DNA of 51,705 nt from an uncultured SAR86 cluster bacterium (GTDB lineage: Bacteria; Pseudomonadota; Gammaproteobacteria; Magnimaribacterales; Magnimaribacteraceae). The stretch lies in NCBI GenBank assembly GCA_902605935.1, contig CACLEI010000008.1, positions 1-51,705 on the forward strand. The letters are read 5' to 3'. Below, one piece after another: positions 43,448 through 51,705 of this stretch. The first letter of the stretch is position 1, and each line of letters begins with the position of its first letter. Under the pieces are notes generated by a model. That model made no database searches, was not told the origin of the DNA, and saw only the letters and a list, made by a program, of their open reading frames with translations. The position numbers and the translations under genes are program-made.

Positions 43448-45223
43448 TTGTTCACAAAGATATTAAGTTTAATTGAGCCTGCTCAAAGAAATAAATTTAT
43501 ACTTTTATGCTTTTTATTTATCGTTCTCGGATTATTGGAAATTATAGGTATAAGCTCAGTAATTCCATTTTTAAATATAATTTCTTACTCCAAAATAGAG
43601 CAAACAGATAGCCTCACCCAATATATTTACACCCTTGTAAACCCCTCTAGTTATCAAAATTTCTTGGTTCTATCCGGTCTTATAGTTTTAGTTATGATTT
43701 TAATCACAAATGGAATGAGAATACTTGTACTGTATTTGAGTTCTTATTTTGTTTGGTCAAATCAAGCCGATATGGCAGTTATGCTTCTCAATAAAATTCT
43801 TGATAGACCCTACGAAGTTTTTTCTAATGAAAATTCCTCCGATAATACAAAAGATGTGCTTACGGAAACTGAAAACTTTGTAACAGGGTTATTACAACCT
43901 CTATTATTTTTGATATCAAATTCGGTAATCGCTTTATCAATTTCCCTGGTAGTGTTTCTTTATAATGCGGAGATAGGTTTTTTGGTTCTTTTTATCGTTA
44001 CATTTATATTTGGTACTTTCTTACTTACCGTTCACCGACCTTTAATAAATAGAGGAAAAGAAAGGTTAAGCGCTACAACTACTAGATTTAAGGTAGTTGA
44101 TGAGGCTCTTTCTGGTATCAAGCTAATAAAATTGCTTAGGAAAGAAGAATATTTTGCTTCACAACTTAAAAAGCCTTCTCAGGAATTTGCATCAGCAAGA
44201 TCATTTCAAGCTTTTACTCGAAGTCTTCCCAGAAGCATTTTTGAAGTCGTGGCATTCGGTGCAGTAGTAAGTATGGCTTTGTATGGAATATACGCAGGGT
44301 ACGATATCGATGGCCTAATACCACTTATTGGTTTATTCGCATTTGCGGGATACAGGCTTCTTCCAAGCTTTTCTATAATGTACCAATCGATTAGTTCGTT
44401 AACTTTTCACTCTATAGTTTTAGATAGGCTATATGAACAAAGGAACACATCACCTTCTGCTTATAAACAAGGTCAAATTGATACTGTGAAAGGTAATTAT
44501 TCTTACAGCTTTAAAGAGGTTTCTTATTCTTATCTTTCAAGCGATGAATTTGCCCTAAAAGATATAAATATAAACCTAAAAAGCCCATCAACAATCGGAA
44601 TTATTGGTACAACAGGGTCAGGTAAGTCCACCTTTATAGATCTTCTTCTCGGATTATCTAAACCCACAGAGGGTATTATTGAATTAAATGATATAGATCT
44701 ACAAGATTATTCTCCTGAATTTCTTGCAGACAAAATTGGCTATGTTCCACAGGAAATCTATTTAACCGATGATACCATTGAGAGAAATATAGCTTTGGGC
44801 ACTGATGAGGATAATATTGACCAAGATAGGGTTATAAAAGCAGCAAAACTAGCAGAATTGCATGATTTAATTCAAAAAGACCTAGAGCAAGCATATCAAA
44901 CAGTTGTTGGTCAGCGGGGTGCTAAGTTGAGTGGAGGACAAGTTCAAAGGATAGGGATTGCAAGAGCAATCTATAACAATCCCGAAGTTTTAATTTTAGA
45001 TGAGGGAACTAGTAATTTGGATCAGACAACAGAATCGAAAATTATAAGAAATCTTGATCAAGACAGTGATATTAAACTGCGCATAATGGTCGCTCATAGA
45101 TTAAAAGCTATTAAAGACTGTGACAGATTGTATTTGTTCAATGATGGAAAGCTTGAGGACTCAGGATCTTATGAAGATCTTTCCTCAAGAAATGAAATCT
45201 TCAAGAGTATGCTCAAGTCATAG
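43448..45223 (+). CDS. ABC transporter, PglK/MsbA-type lipid-linked glycan flippase
   Basis: Half-transporter with fused permease and ATPase. Six hydrophobic segments occupy about residues 1-320. The ATPase has Walker A GTTGSGKST (387-395), signature LSGGQ (494-498) and Walker B VLILDEGT. The N-terminal LLEIIGISSVIPFLNII is the pattern I associate with PglK, the C. jejuni flippase of lipid-linked oligosaccharide. The start is TTG at 43448, supported by AAGGA seven bases upstream and the absence of a better ATG. Length of 591 residues fits. A Wzx-type flippase is not seen in the window. Confidence 0.82.
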   Translation: MFTKILSLIEPAQRNKFILLCFLFIVLGLLEIIGISSVIPFLNIISYSKIEQTDSLTQYIYTLVNPSSYQNFLVLSGLIVLVMILITNGMRILVLYLSSYFVWSNQADMAVMLLNKILDRPYEVFSNENSSDNTKDVLTETENFVTGLLQPLLFLISNSVIALSISLVVFLYNAEIGFLVLFIVTFIFGTFLLTVHRPLINRGKERLSATTTRFKVVDEALSGIKLIKLLRKEEYFASQLKKPSQEFASARSFQAFTRSLPRSIFEVVAFGAVVSMALYGIYAGYDIDGLIPLIGLFAFAGYRLLPSFSIMYQSISSLTFHSIVLDRLYEQRNTSPSAYKQGQIDTVKGNYSYSFKEVSYSYLSSDEFALKDININLKSPSTIGIIGTTGSGKSTFIDLLLGLSKPTEGIIELNDIDLQDYSPEFLADKIGYVPQEIYLTDDTIERNIALGTDEDNIDQDRVIKAAKLAELHDLIQKDLEQAYQTVVGQRGAKLSGGQVQRIGIARAIYNNPEVLILDEGTSNLDQTTESKIIRNLDQDSDIKLRIMVAHRLKAIKDCDRLYLFNDGKLEDSGSYEDLSSRNEIFKSMLKS

Positions 45224-45241
45224 CTTGAGAATTAACTTATT

Positions 45242-46147
45242 ATGGTAAAAAAAATTATTACAAAGTTAGGCTCTCTTTATTTATTTTGTCTAGGTATGAT
45301 TTTATCAAATCAACTTGTGTGGAAAATTTTGAATTCAAAAAATAGATTTTTATATAAATCTTCACAAAAAAAATTATCTCAATTAGAAAAAAAGTTGCTT
45401 ACACAACTTAAAAAAGATGGGATTGCAATTACTTCTCTACAAGAATTATTTGGAATTGATCAAGTTAATTTTTTAGATTGGAAGGAAAAACAAAAGGAAT
45501 CGAATATTACACCAAATAAAAAAGACTTCCTTACATATTATTTGGGTGGCTCTTATCAAAACAAAATTCAAAAGTTTTATACAAAAGACGTATTGATAGA
45601 TTTTTCTCTCAGAGATGAGCTTCTAAGTATTGTAAATGGATATTTTAATATGTTCACTCGGTTAGTTTATTTAGAATTTAATGAAACTAAGATAATTGAA
45701 GAAAAGGAGAGTTTGAAAATGTCTCAAAATTTCCATAGAGATCCTGGTTTGCATGGTTGTATAAAAGTTTTTTTGTACCTAACCAAAGTAGAAGAGGGAG
45801 GAGGGGCATTTACTTACATTAAGGATTCACACTTTTTAGGTAAATTCGGTAAAGTCTTAAGATCAAAGTATTTTGGTGCTGGCGGTGTGTACCCTTCATT
45901 AGACAAAATTAATAAAGAGATACCTCAAGAAAATATCACTGAGGTCTTTGGTGATATAGGCACAGTGATAATCGCAGATACTACAGGATTGCACAGAGGC
46001 GGAATTTCATTCAAAGAAAAGAGAGAAATGACCACTTCGGTTTTTTATCCAGAACATGATTATCATAAATCCAAGATTGAATGGTTATTTGAGGATGAAG
46101 AGCAGATATCCAGACAACAATCTTTTGCTATGAATAACCGAAATTAG
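45242..46147 (+). CDS. PhyH-like Fe(II)/2-oxoglutarate dioxygenase
   Basis: A 301-residue protein of the phytanoyl-CoA dioxygenase superfamily. The iron ligands are readable as His165-x-Asp167 (FHRDPG) and His251 (GLHRGG), with Arg261 as a candidate 2-oxoglutarate anchor. A hydrophobic stretch at about residues 10-27 may tether it to the membrane. Proteins of this type in glycan clusters are presumed to hydroxylate a sugar, lipid or acyl group; the substrate is unknown. It lies 18 bases after the flippase gene and two bases before a sulfotransferase-like gene. Confidence 0.7.
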   Translation: MVKKIITKLGSLYLFCLGMILSNQLVWKILNSKNRFLYKSSQKKLSQLEKKLLTQLKKDGIAITSLQELFGIDQVNFLDWKEKQKESNITPNKKDFLTYYLGGSYQNKIQKFYTKDVLIDFSLRDELLSIVNGYFNMFTRLVYLEFNETKIIEEKESLKMSQNFHRDPGLHGCIKVFLYLTKVEEGGGAFTYIKDSHFLGKFGKVLRSKYFGAGGVYPSLDKINKEIPQENITEVFGDIGTVIIADTTGLHRGGISFKEKREMTTSVFYPEHDYHKSKIEWLFEDEEQISRQQSFAMNNRN

Positions 46148-46148
46148 A

Positions 46149-47009
46149 ATGAAAAGGAAAGTTATCTATATAGCAGGTTTATACCATACGGGTTCTACAT
46201 TATTAGATTTACTTCTTGGTAATTTGCCCAATGTCATAGGTCTCGGAGAAATCTTTAAGTGTTTTCATGATAAATTTGAAGAACAGTGCTCATGTGGAAA
46301 AACTATTGAGAATTGCCCTTTTTGGGGTGAAGTTCTTAGTAAGTACGATAGTTCTTTTTCTGTTGATGAATCTTATGAATTAGTCTTGGAAACCTTTAAT
46401 GACCAATATAGCACAGATAAAATTTTAGTTGATAGTTCAAAATGTCATCCATTTAAGATTTTTCAAAAAAAAGATGACAGAGGTATGCAAGGTCTCAATT
46501 CATTAATTTATCGTCCAGATATTGATCTGTATGTTCTTCACTTAGTACGTGATGTCAGGTCTTGGTCTAATAGTCTAAATTTACGTGATAAAAGGTATAG
46601 ATCAGATCACACACCTCTAGAGAATATCTACATGTTTATTTTTAGATCTACATTTTTTAGGTTTATTCAATGGTACGTGGGGCATAAAAGAATACTTCAA
46701 TTTATAAATAAAAATAAATTAAAAAGTTTGCGTATAAGTTACGAGAGCTTGTCCATTAACCCTGCTGACACTCTCAAAGATTGTTGTAATTTTTTGAAGA
46801 TAGAGTACGACGAATTTTCTGACTTGTCTAATTCGAAAAGTCATATTGCTGTAGGTAATCCTATGAAGTTGAGGTCAAAAGATCTTGGCAAGGTCACTTA
46901 TGATATGAGGTGGCTTGAGACCTTGAGTCACATCTTGCCATCGATAATTCTTCTTCCCATAATGAAATTTAATCAAAAACTCACCTATGGAAGAAAGGAT
47001 ATCAAATAA
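46149..47009 (+). CDS. Sulfotransferase-like protein 1
   Basis: A 286-residue protein with an N-terminal GLYHTGSTLLD loop (residues 10-20) resembling the 5'-phosphosulfate-binding P-loop of PAPS-dependent sulfotransferases, and LHLVRDVRSWSNS (about 134-146) resembling the 3'-phosphate-binding strand and helix. A CSCGKTIENCPFW motif near residues 52-64 is a Cys-rich insert common in one bacterial sulfotransferase subgroup. It would sulfate the glycan or a lipid. It overlaps the next gene by 23 bases. Confidence 0.7.
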   Translation: MKRKVIYIAGLYHTGSTLLDLLLGNLPNVIGLGEIFKCFHDKFEEQCSCGKTIENCPFWGEVLSKYDSSFSVDESYELVLETFNDQYSTDKILVDSSKCHPFKIFQKKDDRGMQGLNSLIYRPDIDLYVLHLVRDVRSWSNSLNLRDKRYRSDHTPLENIYMFIFRSTFFRFIQWYVGHKRILQFINKNKLKSLRISYESLSINPADTLKDCCNFLKIEYDEFSDLSNSKSHIAVGNPMKLRSKDLGKVTYDMRWLETLSHILPSIILLPIMKFNQKLTYGRKDIK

Positions 47010-48354
47010 CAAAAGGGTACTTTTGTTATTACCAACAGGAATGACAATAAGGAATTTTCTCACTACTGAGATTTTAAATTTCTTATTAGAAAATCCATCA
47101 GTTGAAATTTATTGTGCTGTGAAGAATAAGCAAAAGTATTCAGAATTCTTATCTCATGACAGATTACATTATGTTGATTTTTTTAATAAAAGTTTATTTA
47201 GCCCTTCAAATATTCTTCTTTTGATTCTCAGAAGAAGGTTTTACGAGATTTTCCCAAATAAAACTTTGAACATACTGAAGCAAGGTCCCTTGTTTCAAAA
47301 TATGTCTTCTAGGATTTCAAGCTTTCTAATTTATCCTTTCCCCAGAAGTGAAATAGTATTTAGGTTTTTGGAAAGCATTTTGCACTTATTCCATAAAATT
47401 CCAAAAAATATTTTAAATCAGATTCAGGAAATTAAGCCTCATCTAATTGTTTCAACTCATTTAGTGGCAAAGAATGAGTTCGATTACCTTCAGGCAGCCA
47501 AGCTTATTGGTATTCAAACTACTGGAATGGTCAAAAGTTTTGATAACCTGACAAGTAAGGGTTTCCTTCCATGCAAGACGGAAAATGTAGTAGTTTGGAA
47601 TGAAATAATGCAAAAAGAACTAATAGATATATATCAATATGATAAATCTAAAGTGCACATATCTGGTGTACCACAATTTGATGAGTACAAAAAGAAACCT
47701 TCAATATCTAAGTATGAATTTTTAGGGAATATGAAACTTTTAAGTTCAAAGAAAACAATATTATTTGCTACAAATCACGAAAATATATCTCCTGATGATC
47801 CTAAGATAATTTCCTACATAGACCGTTTTTTGGATCAATTAAATGCTCAACTAATTGTTAGACTGCATCAAATGGACAGTATGGAAAGATACAGAGATAT
47901 AACTTCTGAAAATATTATTTTTCAAGTACCCGGTATTGATGAAGGCAAACTTTCTGATCAACGTGTGGCATATTATGATTTTATCAAAGACTTAAGAGAT
48001 ACAATCTATTTTAGTGACGTGACTATTAATACAGCTTCAACCATGAGTCTTGATGCCATTGCATTGAATCGTCCGGTGATAAATATCTGCTTTGATATCG
48101 AAGAGAGACCTTATTACAACTCAGTAAAAAGATTTTATGATTTTGTACATTATCAACCCATTGTAGATACAAAAAGTACTTATATCTGTCTTTATAAAGA
48201 AGAGATTATCAAAAATCTAGAATTATTATTAGATGGAAATGACACCACCTCTCCTGGACGAAAAGTTTTAAGTCAAACTATGCTTGCAGGAAATAAAGGC
48301 AATGCTTCAAGACGCGTATCTGAAGTTATATTGGGGAACTTAGGACTTTCCTGA
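46987..48354 (+). CDS. GT-B-fold transferase, glycerophosphotransferase/epimerase-like
   Basis: A 455-residue protein I cannot name with certainty. The second half has GVPQFDEY near residue 227, ATNHENISPDDP, RLHQMD and SDVTINTASTMSLDAIALN near 339-357. That pattern recurs in CDP-glycerol glycerophosphotransferase-like and UDP-GlcNAc-2-epimerase-like GT-B proteins of capsule clusters. A glycosyl- or alditolphosphate-transferase is the likely class. Its start lies 23 bases inside the preceding sulfotransferase gene, and its stop overlaps the next start (TGATG). Confidence 0.55.
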   Translation: MEERISNNKRVLLLLPTGMTIRNFLTTEILNFLLENPSVEIYCAVKNKQKYSEFLSHDRLHYVDFFNKSLFSPSNILLLILRRRFYEIFPNKTLNILKQGPLFQNMSSRISSFLIYPFPRSEIVFRFLESILHLFHKIPKNILNQIQEIKPHLIVSTHLVAKNEFDYLQAAKLIGIQTTGMVKSFDNLTSKGFLPCKTENVVVWNEIMQKELIDIYQYDKSKVHISGVPQFDEYKKKPSISKYEFLGNMKLLSSKKTILFATNHENISPDDPKIISYIDRFLDQLNAQLIVRLHQMDSMERYRDITSENIIFQVPGIDEGKLSDQRVAYYDFIKDLRDTIYFSDVTINTASTMSLDAIALNRPVINICFDIEERPYYNSVKRFYDFVHYQPIVDTKSTYICLYKEEIIKNLELLLDGNDTTSPGRKVLSQTMLAGNKGNASRRVSEVILGNLGLS

Positions 48355-49316
48355 TGAGCGGTAAAATACTTTTCCATATAGGAATGCCAAAAGCTGCCAG
48401 TTCAACTTTACAAAAAGAGATTTTTAGAAAGTATTTAAAACACAGCAACTACACAAAATTTGGTGCATTTAAGAAACAAGCAAATCTATTGAGATACGGG
48501 TTGTTAGGTCTGGATGATGAAGCCTTCGCAAGGTATTTTGAAAAAATTAAGTCTCACATTAATAAGTTGCCATATGAGGAAAATGTAAATGTCTTTAGCG
48601 AATCCGGCATTTGTAATGAAAATTTTGAAAAGAATATACATAGGCTTTCAAAGGTATTTAATGGAGAAAATAAAATTGATGAATTCCTTTTAATTGTCAG
48701 AAGACAAGATCAGACTTTTTTGTCCTCAATAACTCACAGAGGTCCTTTAGGTCTTATTCCTACGAGTATGTCTCTATCAGATACATTGGACCAGGTAATT
48801 TCGAATTTGGATTCTGGAACGTCCAAAGATCAAGTCATAGCCAACTTTATTTCTTCCTTAGATTATTTAAACATTTATGAGACGCTTACTAAACATTTCC
48901 CCAAATCCAGAATTAATGTCTTAGTGTTCGAAGAACTTGTAACCAATAAAAAAGTTTTTTTAGATAAGTTAAAAACTATTCTTAAACTTGACCAAGAAAT
49001 TAAACTTCACAAAGAAAGAAACAAATCAATTAAAAATTCAGACGAGAGTAAATACTTTTGGAAAGGTAAGATATTTCCATTTAGGGAAAAACTTCTCGAA
49101 AATCCCTTCTATACAGGCTTTTACTTCGCTGGTTTTCGCCGAAGAGCCTTGCTCACTTTTATTAAAAGAATAACCCTTATTTTTAGATTTAGAAATAATA
49201 TTTCAGTGGAAGTCAATGAATCTCAAAGACAAGAAATCCTAAATGCTTACAAACATTCAAATCAAAAGCTTAATAAGCTCTTGTCTCTTAATCTTGATAA
49301 ATACAATTACTTTTAA
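48354..49316 (+). CDS. Sulfotransferase-like protein 2
   Basis: A 320-residue protein with HIGMPKAASSTLQ (residues 8-20), matching the PAPS-binding loop of sulfotransferases with the usual Lys, and LLIVRRQDQTFLSS (about 113-126) at the 3'-phosphate site. The C-terminal half is very basic and diverged. The sequence differs from the protein at 46149, so the two are not a recent duplication. The start overlaps the preceding stop (TGATG). Sulfation of the glycan is the likely role; the acceptor is unknown. Confidence 0.65.
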   Translation: MSGKILFHIGMPKAASSTLQKEIFRKYLKHSNYTKFGAFKKQANLLRYGLLGLDDEAFARYFEKIKSHINKLPYEENVNVFSESGICNENFEKNIHRLSKVFNGENKIDEFLLIVRRQDQTFLSSITHRGPLGLIPTSMSLSDTLDQVISNLDSGTSKDQVIANFISSLDYLNIYETLTKHFPKSRINVLVFEELVTNKKVFLDKLKTILKLDQEIKLHKERNKSIKNSDESKYFWKGKIFPFREKLLENPFYTGFYFAGFRRRALLTFIKRITLIFRFRNNISVEVNESQRQEILNAYKHSNQKLNKLLSLNLDKYNYF

Positions 49317-49322
49317 CCTAAT

Positions 49323-50453
49323 ATGAAGATTATCATTATAGATCCTACTTCAACGTCTCCACCTTATTGTAATTATTTATCTTCTTCCATATCTAAATTG
49401 GGGCATGAAGTTTGCTTAATTGGACCGGAAAAAGATATTTTTTTTGAGAAAATATCAGCATTTGATAGCAGGCCATTCTTTCCTGATTACGTCTCTAAAA
49501 ATAATTTTTTTCGACTTTTATTTTATCCTTTGTCCTTAATTCAGATTCTAATAAAAGTTTTCAAGGACAATGTTTCAATAGTACATTTTCAATGGTCTCA
49601 TATTCCTTTGATTGAATTTATCTTTATAAAATTTATCAAAAAAAAGGCAAAAGTTGTTTACACAGCACACAATACTCTTCTTTTCCACGGAGAAAAGCAT
49701 CTCTTAAGAAGATTTCTTCAGATTGGTAGAGAGCTATATCTAAAGCAAGTTGATCAAGTGATTGTGCATACAGTTTACTCTAAGGAAACTTTATTGAAAT
49801 ATTATCCTTTTCTAAAAAATAAAATACAGGTTATTCCCTATGGCCAAGAAGAATTTCTTAGAGCCGAGGAAAAAGAGAAATTTGAGAGATCTTTCAGTTT
49901 AAATACCAAACAAATACCTCACTTACTTTTTTTTGGACAAGTAAGTTACTATAAAGGTGTAGATATATTAATCGAAGCAGTAACTCTTCTTGGTGATCTT
50001 GACTTTACCCTCAATATTTGTGGCAGACCTGAAATAAAAAAAGATCTAATTGAACATATGGTTATATCCAAGAATTTATCTGAAAAGGTTAATTTAGATC
50101 TGAGATTCTTGCCAAATCATGAAGTTCATAGGTACTTCCTAGAATCTGACATTTTAGTTTTCCCTTATCGACATATCGATCAAAGTTCAGTTTTAATGAG
50201 TTCTTTTATTTATGGTAAGTCATTGGTAGCCTCACGAATAGGCGGATTTATTGAAACTATTAATGATCACGAAAATGGACTACTATTTGAATCAGAGAAT
50301 CCTCAAGATCTTGCAGACAAATTGAGAGTAGTTTTAACATCCAAGCAAATAAGAAACAAATTAGGATCTAATAATATTCAATTAAGTAAAATACTTCCTG
50401 ACTGGATAGGAATAGCTCGGAAAACCCTTGATCTTTATTATGACTGTAGCTGA
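49323..50453 (+). CDS. GT4-family glycosyltransferase
   Basis: A 376-residue GT-B glycosyltransferase. The N-terminal domain has VHFQWSHIPL and VYTAHNTLLFHGE, and the C-terminal domain has HLLFFGQVSYYKGVDILIEA and the nucleotide-sugar segment SSFIYGKSLVASRIGG, both typical of GT4. Donor and acceptor cannot be deduced. It is six bases after the second sulfotransferase-like gene and is followed by a 110-base gap with no gene visible. Confidence 0.85.
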   Translation: MKIIIIDPTSTSPPYCNYLSSSISKLGHEVCLIGPEKDIFFEKISAFDSRPFFPDYVSKNNFFRLLFYPLSLIQILIKVFKDNVSIVHFQWSHIPLIEFIFIKFIKKKAKVVYTAHNTLLFHGEKHLLRRFLQIGRELYLKQVDQVIVHTVYSKETLLKYYPFLKNKIQVIPYGQEEFLRAEEKEKFERSFSLNTKQIPHLLFFGQVSYYKGVDILIEAVTLLGDLDFTLNICGRPEIKKDLIEHMVISKNLSEKVNLDLRFLPNHEVHRYFLESDILVFPYRHIDQSSVLMSSFIYGKSLVASRIGGFIETINDHENGLLFESENPQDLADKLRVVLTSKQIRNKLGSNNIQLSKILPDWIGIARKTLDLYYDCS

Positions 50454-50563
50454 ATATTACTAATCACACACACTATATCTATAAAAATATTTAGATTAGA
50501 AAAAGCTAACTTATGCCTTTTATTTTCAGACTTCAGTAAACTATCTGCTAAGGACTAGATCTA

Positions 50564-51705
50564 ATGAAATTTAGTAATTATTTTTATTATATTATCGCTT
50601 TTGGAATAAGCCTTTCATCAGTTTCTTTTAAGATCCCAATATCGATTGCTATAAGTGACTTGACTGTATTGCTTCTTCTATTTTTGTCAATCTTCTCTTA
50701 TAAGAAAATTACATTTTCTTCGATAGCAAATTGGACGCTTTTATTGGCTTTATATCTATTGCTTGCAAATTTAATTAACTTTTTCCTGATAAGAGAATTT
50801 TCTATGCCTTCTTTCCTGACAAACTATTTAAGAGTCATTGCAATATTAGGGATAATTTTTTTACTACCCGGTTTCATGTCGAGTCTAAATCTTAAATTAC
50901 TTGCAAGAGCTCTCATGATTGCAGTTAACTTCCACTGTTTATTAGTTTTTTTTGACCTATTTATTAGCTATCCATGGAACTTCAATGAAGATGGTTTTGT
51001 TCTAGGAGCTGGATCAGAAAATTCAGCATTAGAAGGTCGAGGACGGGGCTTATTTGACGAACCCTCTTTTTTTGCTGCTTACGTAGGACTTATCTCTTCA
51101 TTGATTTTACAGTATCAATCGTATTCAAAAATAGTCATATTCAAGCCTATTAATTATTTGATCTTGGTTATTGGTTTAATTGCATCGGCGTCTCTTACAG
51201 GTGCGGCCGTACTATTGCTCTTACTACTTCAACTACTTTTAATAGAAAGAAAAAAAATTCTATCATTTACTAGTATAACGAGCTTAATAGCTGTTCTTCT
51301 TGTTACTATACCTTTATCTATTTTTTTACTTGCACAGTCTTTTAGTTATATTTCTTCTAGAACAACTGACCTAGAAGATGGGTCTACTCTAGGAAGGTTA
51401 GTTGGAAGTGCTTTTTATACTCTCGATATTATTGAAGAGAGGCCACTTGTTGGAGTTGGCATGGGTTCTGAGAACCAACTAAATTTTTCAAAAACCAGAG
51501 ATCAATCAATTCTATTTGATTTAATAGAAAATGAAGACGGTGATAGTATTAATCTCCATCAGTCTGTTGTAACTTATTGGGCATCACTTGTTGCTGCTGG
51601 AGGAATCCCGGCTCTCATAATTTTTTATGTTTTCGTAATTGGTGCACTTTTAGTTAGAAAGGAAACTTTTTTAATAGGTATAATGATACTGGCATTGGGA
51701 ATGGC
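50564..51705 (+). CDS. Wzy-like O-antigen/polysaccharide polymerase, 5' part
   Basis: An ATG at 50564 opens a frame that runs without a stop to the right edge, giving about 380 residues. It is strongly hydrophobic, with repeated helices separated by short loops. The GRGLFDEPSFFAAYVGL segment near residues 158-175 and the later GMGSENQL loop resemble the O-antigen ligase/polymerase (Wzy/WaaL) family. Together with Wzz at 25882 it supports a polymerised glycan. The 3' end is outside the window, so a WaaL-type ligase is not excluded. The preceding 110 bases contain no clear promoter. Confidence 0.75.
   Translation, partial: MKFSNYFYYIIAFGISLSSVSFKIPISIAISDLTVLLLLFLSIFSYKKITFSSIANWTLLLALYLLLANLINFFLIREFSMPSFLTNYLRVIAILGIIFLLPGFMSSLNLKLLARALMIAVNFHCLLVFFDLFISYPWNFNEDGFVLGAGSENSALEGRGRGLFDEPSFFAAYVGLISSLILQYQSYSKIVIFKPINYLILVIGLIASASLTGAAVLLLLLLQLLLIERKKILSFTSITSLIAVLLVTIPLSIFLLAQSFSYISSRTTDLEDGSTLGRLVGSAFYTLDIIEERPLVGVGMGSENQLNFSKTRDQSILFDLIENEDGDSINLHQSVVTYWASLVAAGGIPALIIFYVFVIGALLVRKETFLIGIMILALGM

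Overview
The window reads as a chromosomal segment of a streamlined, AT-rich gammaproteobacterium, plausibly marine and possibly SAR86-like. The class assignment rests on gene order: ubiG-mupP-yciK, gyrA-serC-pheA-hisC-tyrA-aroA-cmk-rpsA-ihfB and uvrC-pgsA-tRNA-Cys-tRNA-Leu are blocks I recognise from Pseudomonas and/or Escherichia coli. The narrower placement is only an inference from low G+C (about one third by eye), tiny intergenic gaps and frequent TAATG/ATGA stop-start overlaps.

Region 1 (1-8352) is housekeeping: the 3' part of a glutamine-dependent NAD synthetase; scpA-scpB-rluB; a leftward ubiG-mupP-yciK operon; and a three-gene proton-translocating transhydrogenase (pntAa-pntAb-pntB). 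Region 2 (8509-19143) holds gyrA followed by the serine/aromatic amino-acid block serC-pheA-hisC-tyrA-aroA and then cmk-rpsA-ihfB, almost without gaps. Region 3 (19187-25062) holds gmhA, a lapA-like membrane gene, pgi, uvrC, pgsA, an unusual leftward pair (small nucleotidyltransferase plus APS-kinase-like P-loop protein), then tRNA-Cys and tRNA-Leu.

Region 4 (25079 to the right edge) is a large surface-glycan cluster starting 16 bases after tRNA-Leu. It holds a Wzz-like chain-length regulator, sugar-nucleotide enzymes (guanylyltransferase-like, several NAD-dependent epimerases/dehydratases, a UDP-sugar 6-dehydrogenase), a neuA-neuB-neuC-type nonulosonic (sialic/legionaminic) acid module, and an odd four-gene module. 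That module consists of TPP-dependent E1 alpha and beta subunits, a nucleotidyltransferase-PfkB kinase fusion in the reverse of HldE order, and a reductase-methyltransferase fusion. Downstream are glycosyltransferases, a leftward dehydrogenase/methyltransferase pair, a PglK-type ABC flippase, a PhyH-type dioxygenase, two sulfotransferase-like proteins and a truncated Wzy-like polymerase. Together these would build activated sugars, assemble them on a lipid carrier, flip and polymerise them, and decorate them by methylation, oxidation and perhaps sulfation.

The best candidates for something undescribed are the E1-kinase/nucleotidyltransferase-reductase/methyltransferase module (35359-40264), the nucleotidyltransferase-cupin fusion with an altered metal-ligand motif (25079-25849), and a dehydratase-like protein whose catalytic Lys is Arg (28118-29119). 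I saw no CRISPR array, insertion sequence, prophage or origin. No gene-free stretch exceeds 300 bases; the longest gap is about 200 bases (43247-43447). Promoter and terminator calls are by eye and weak.
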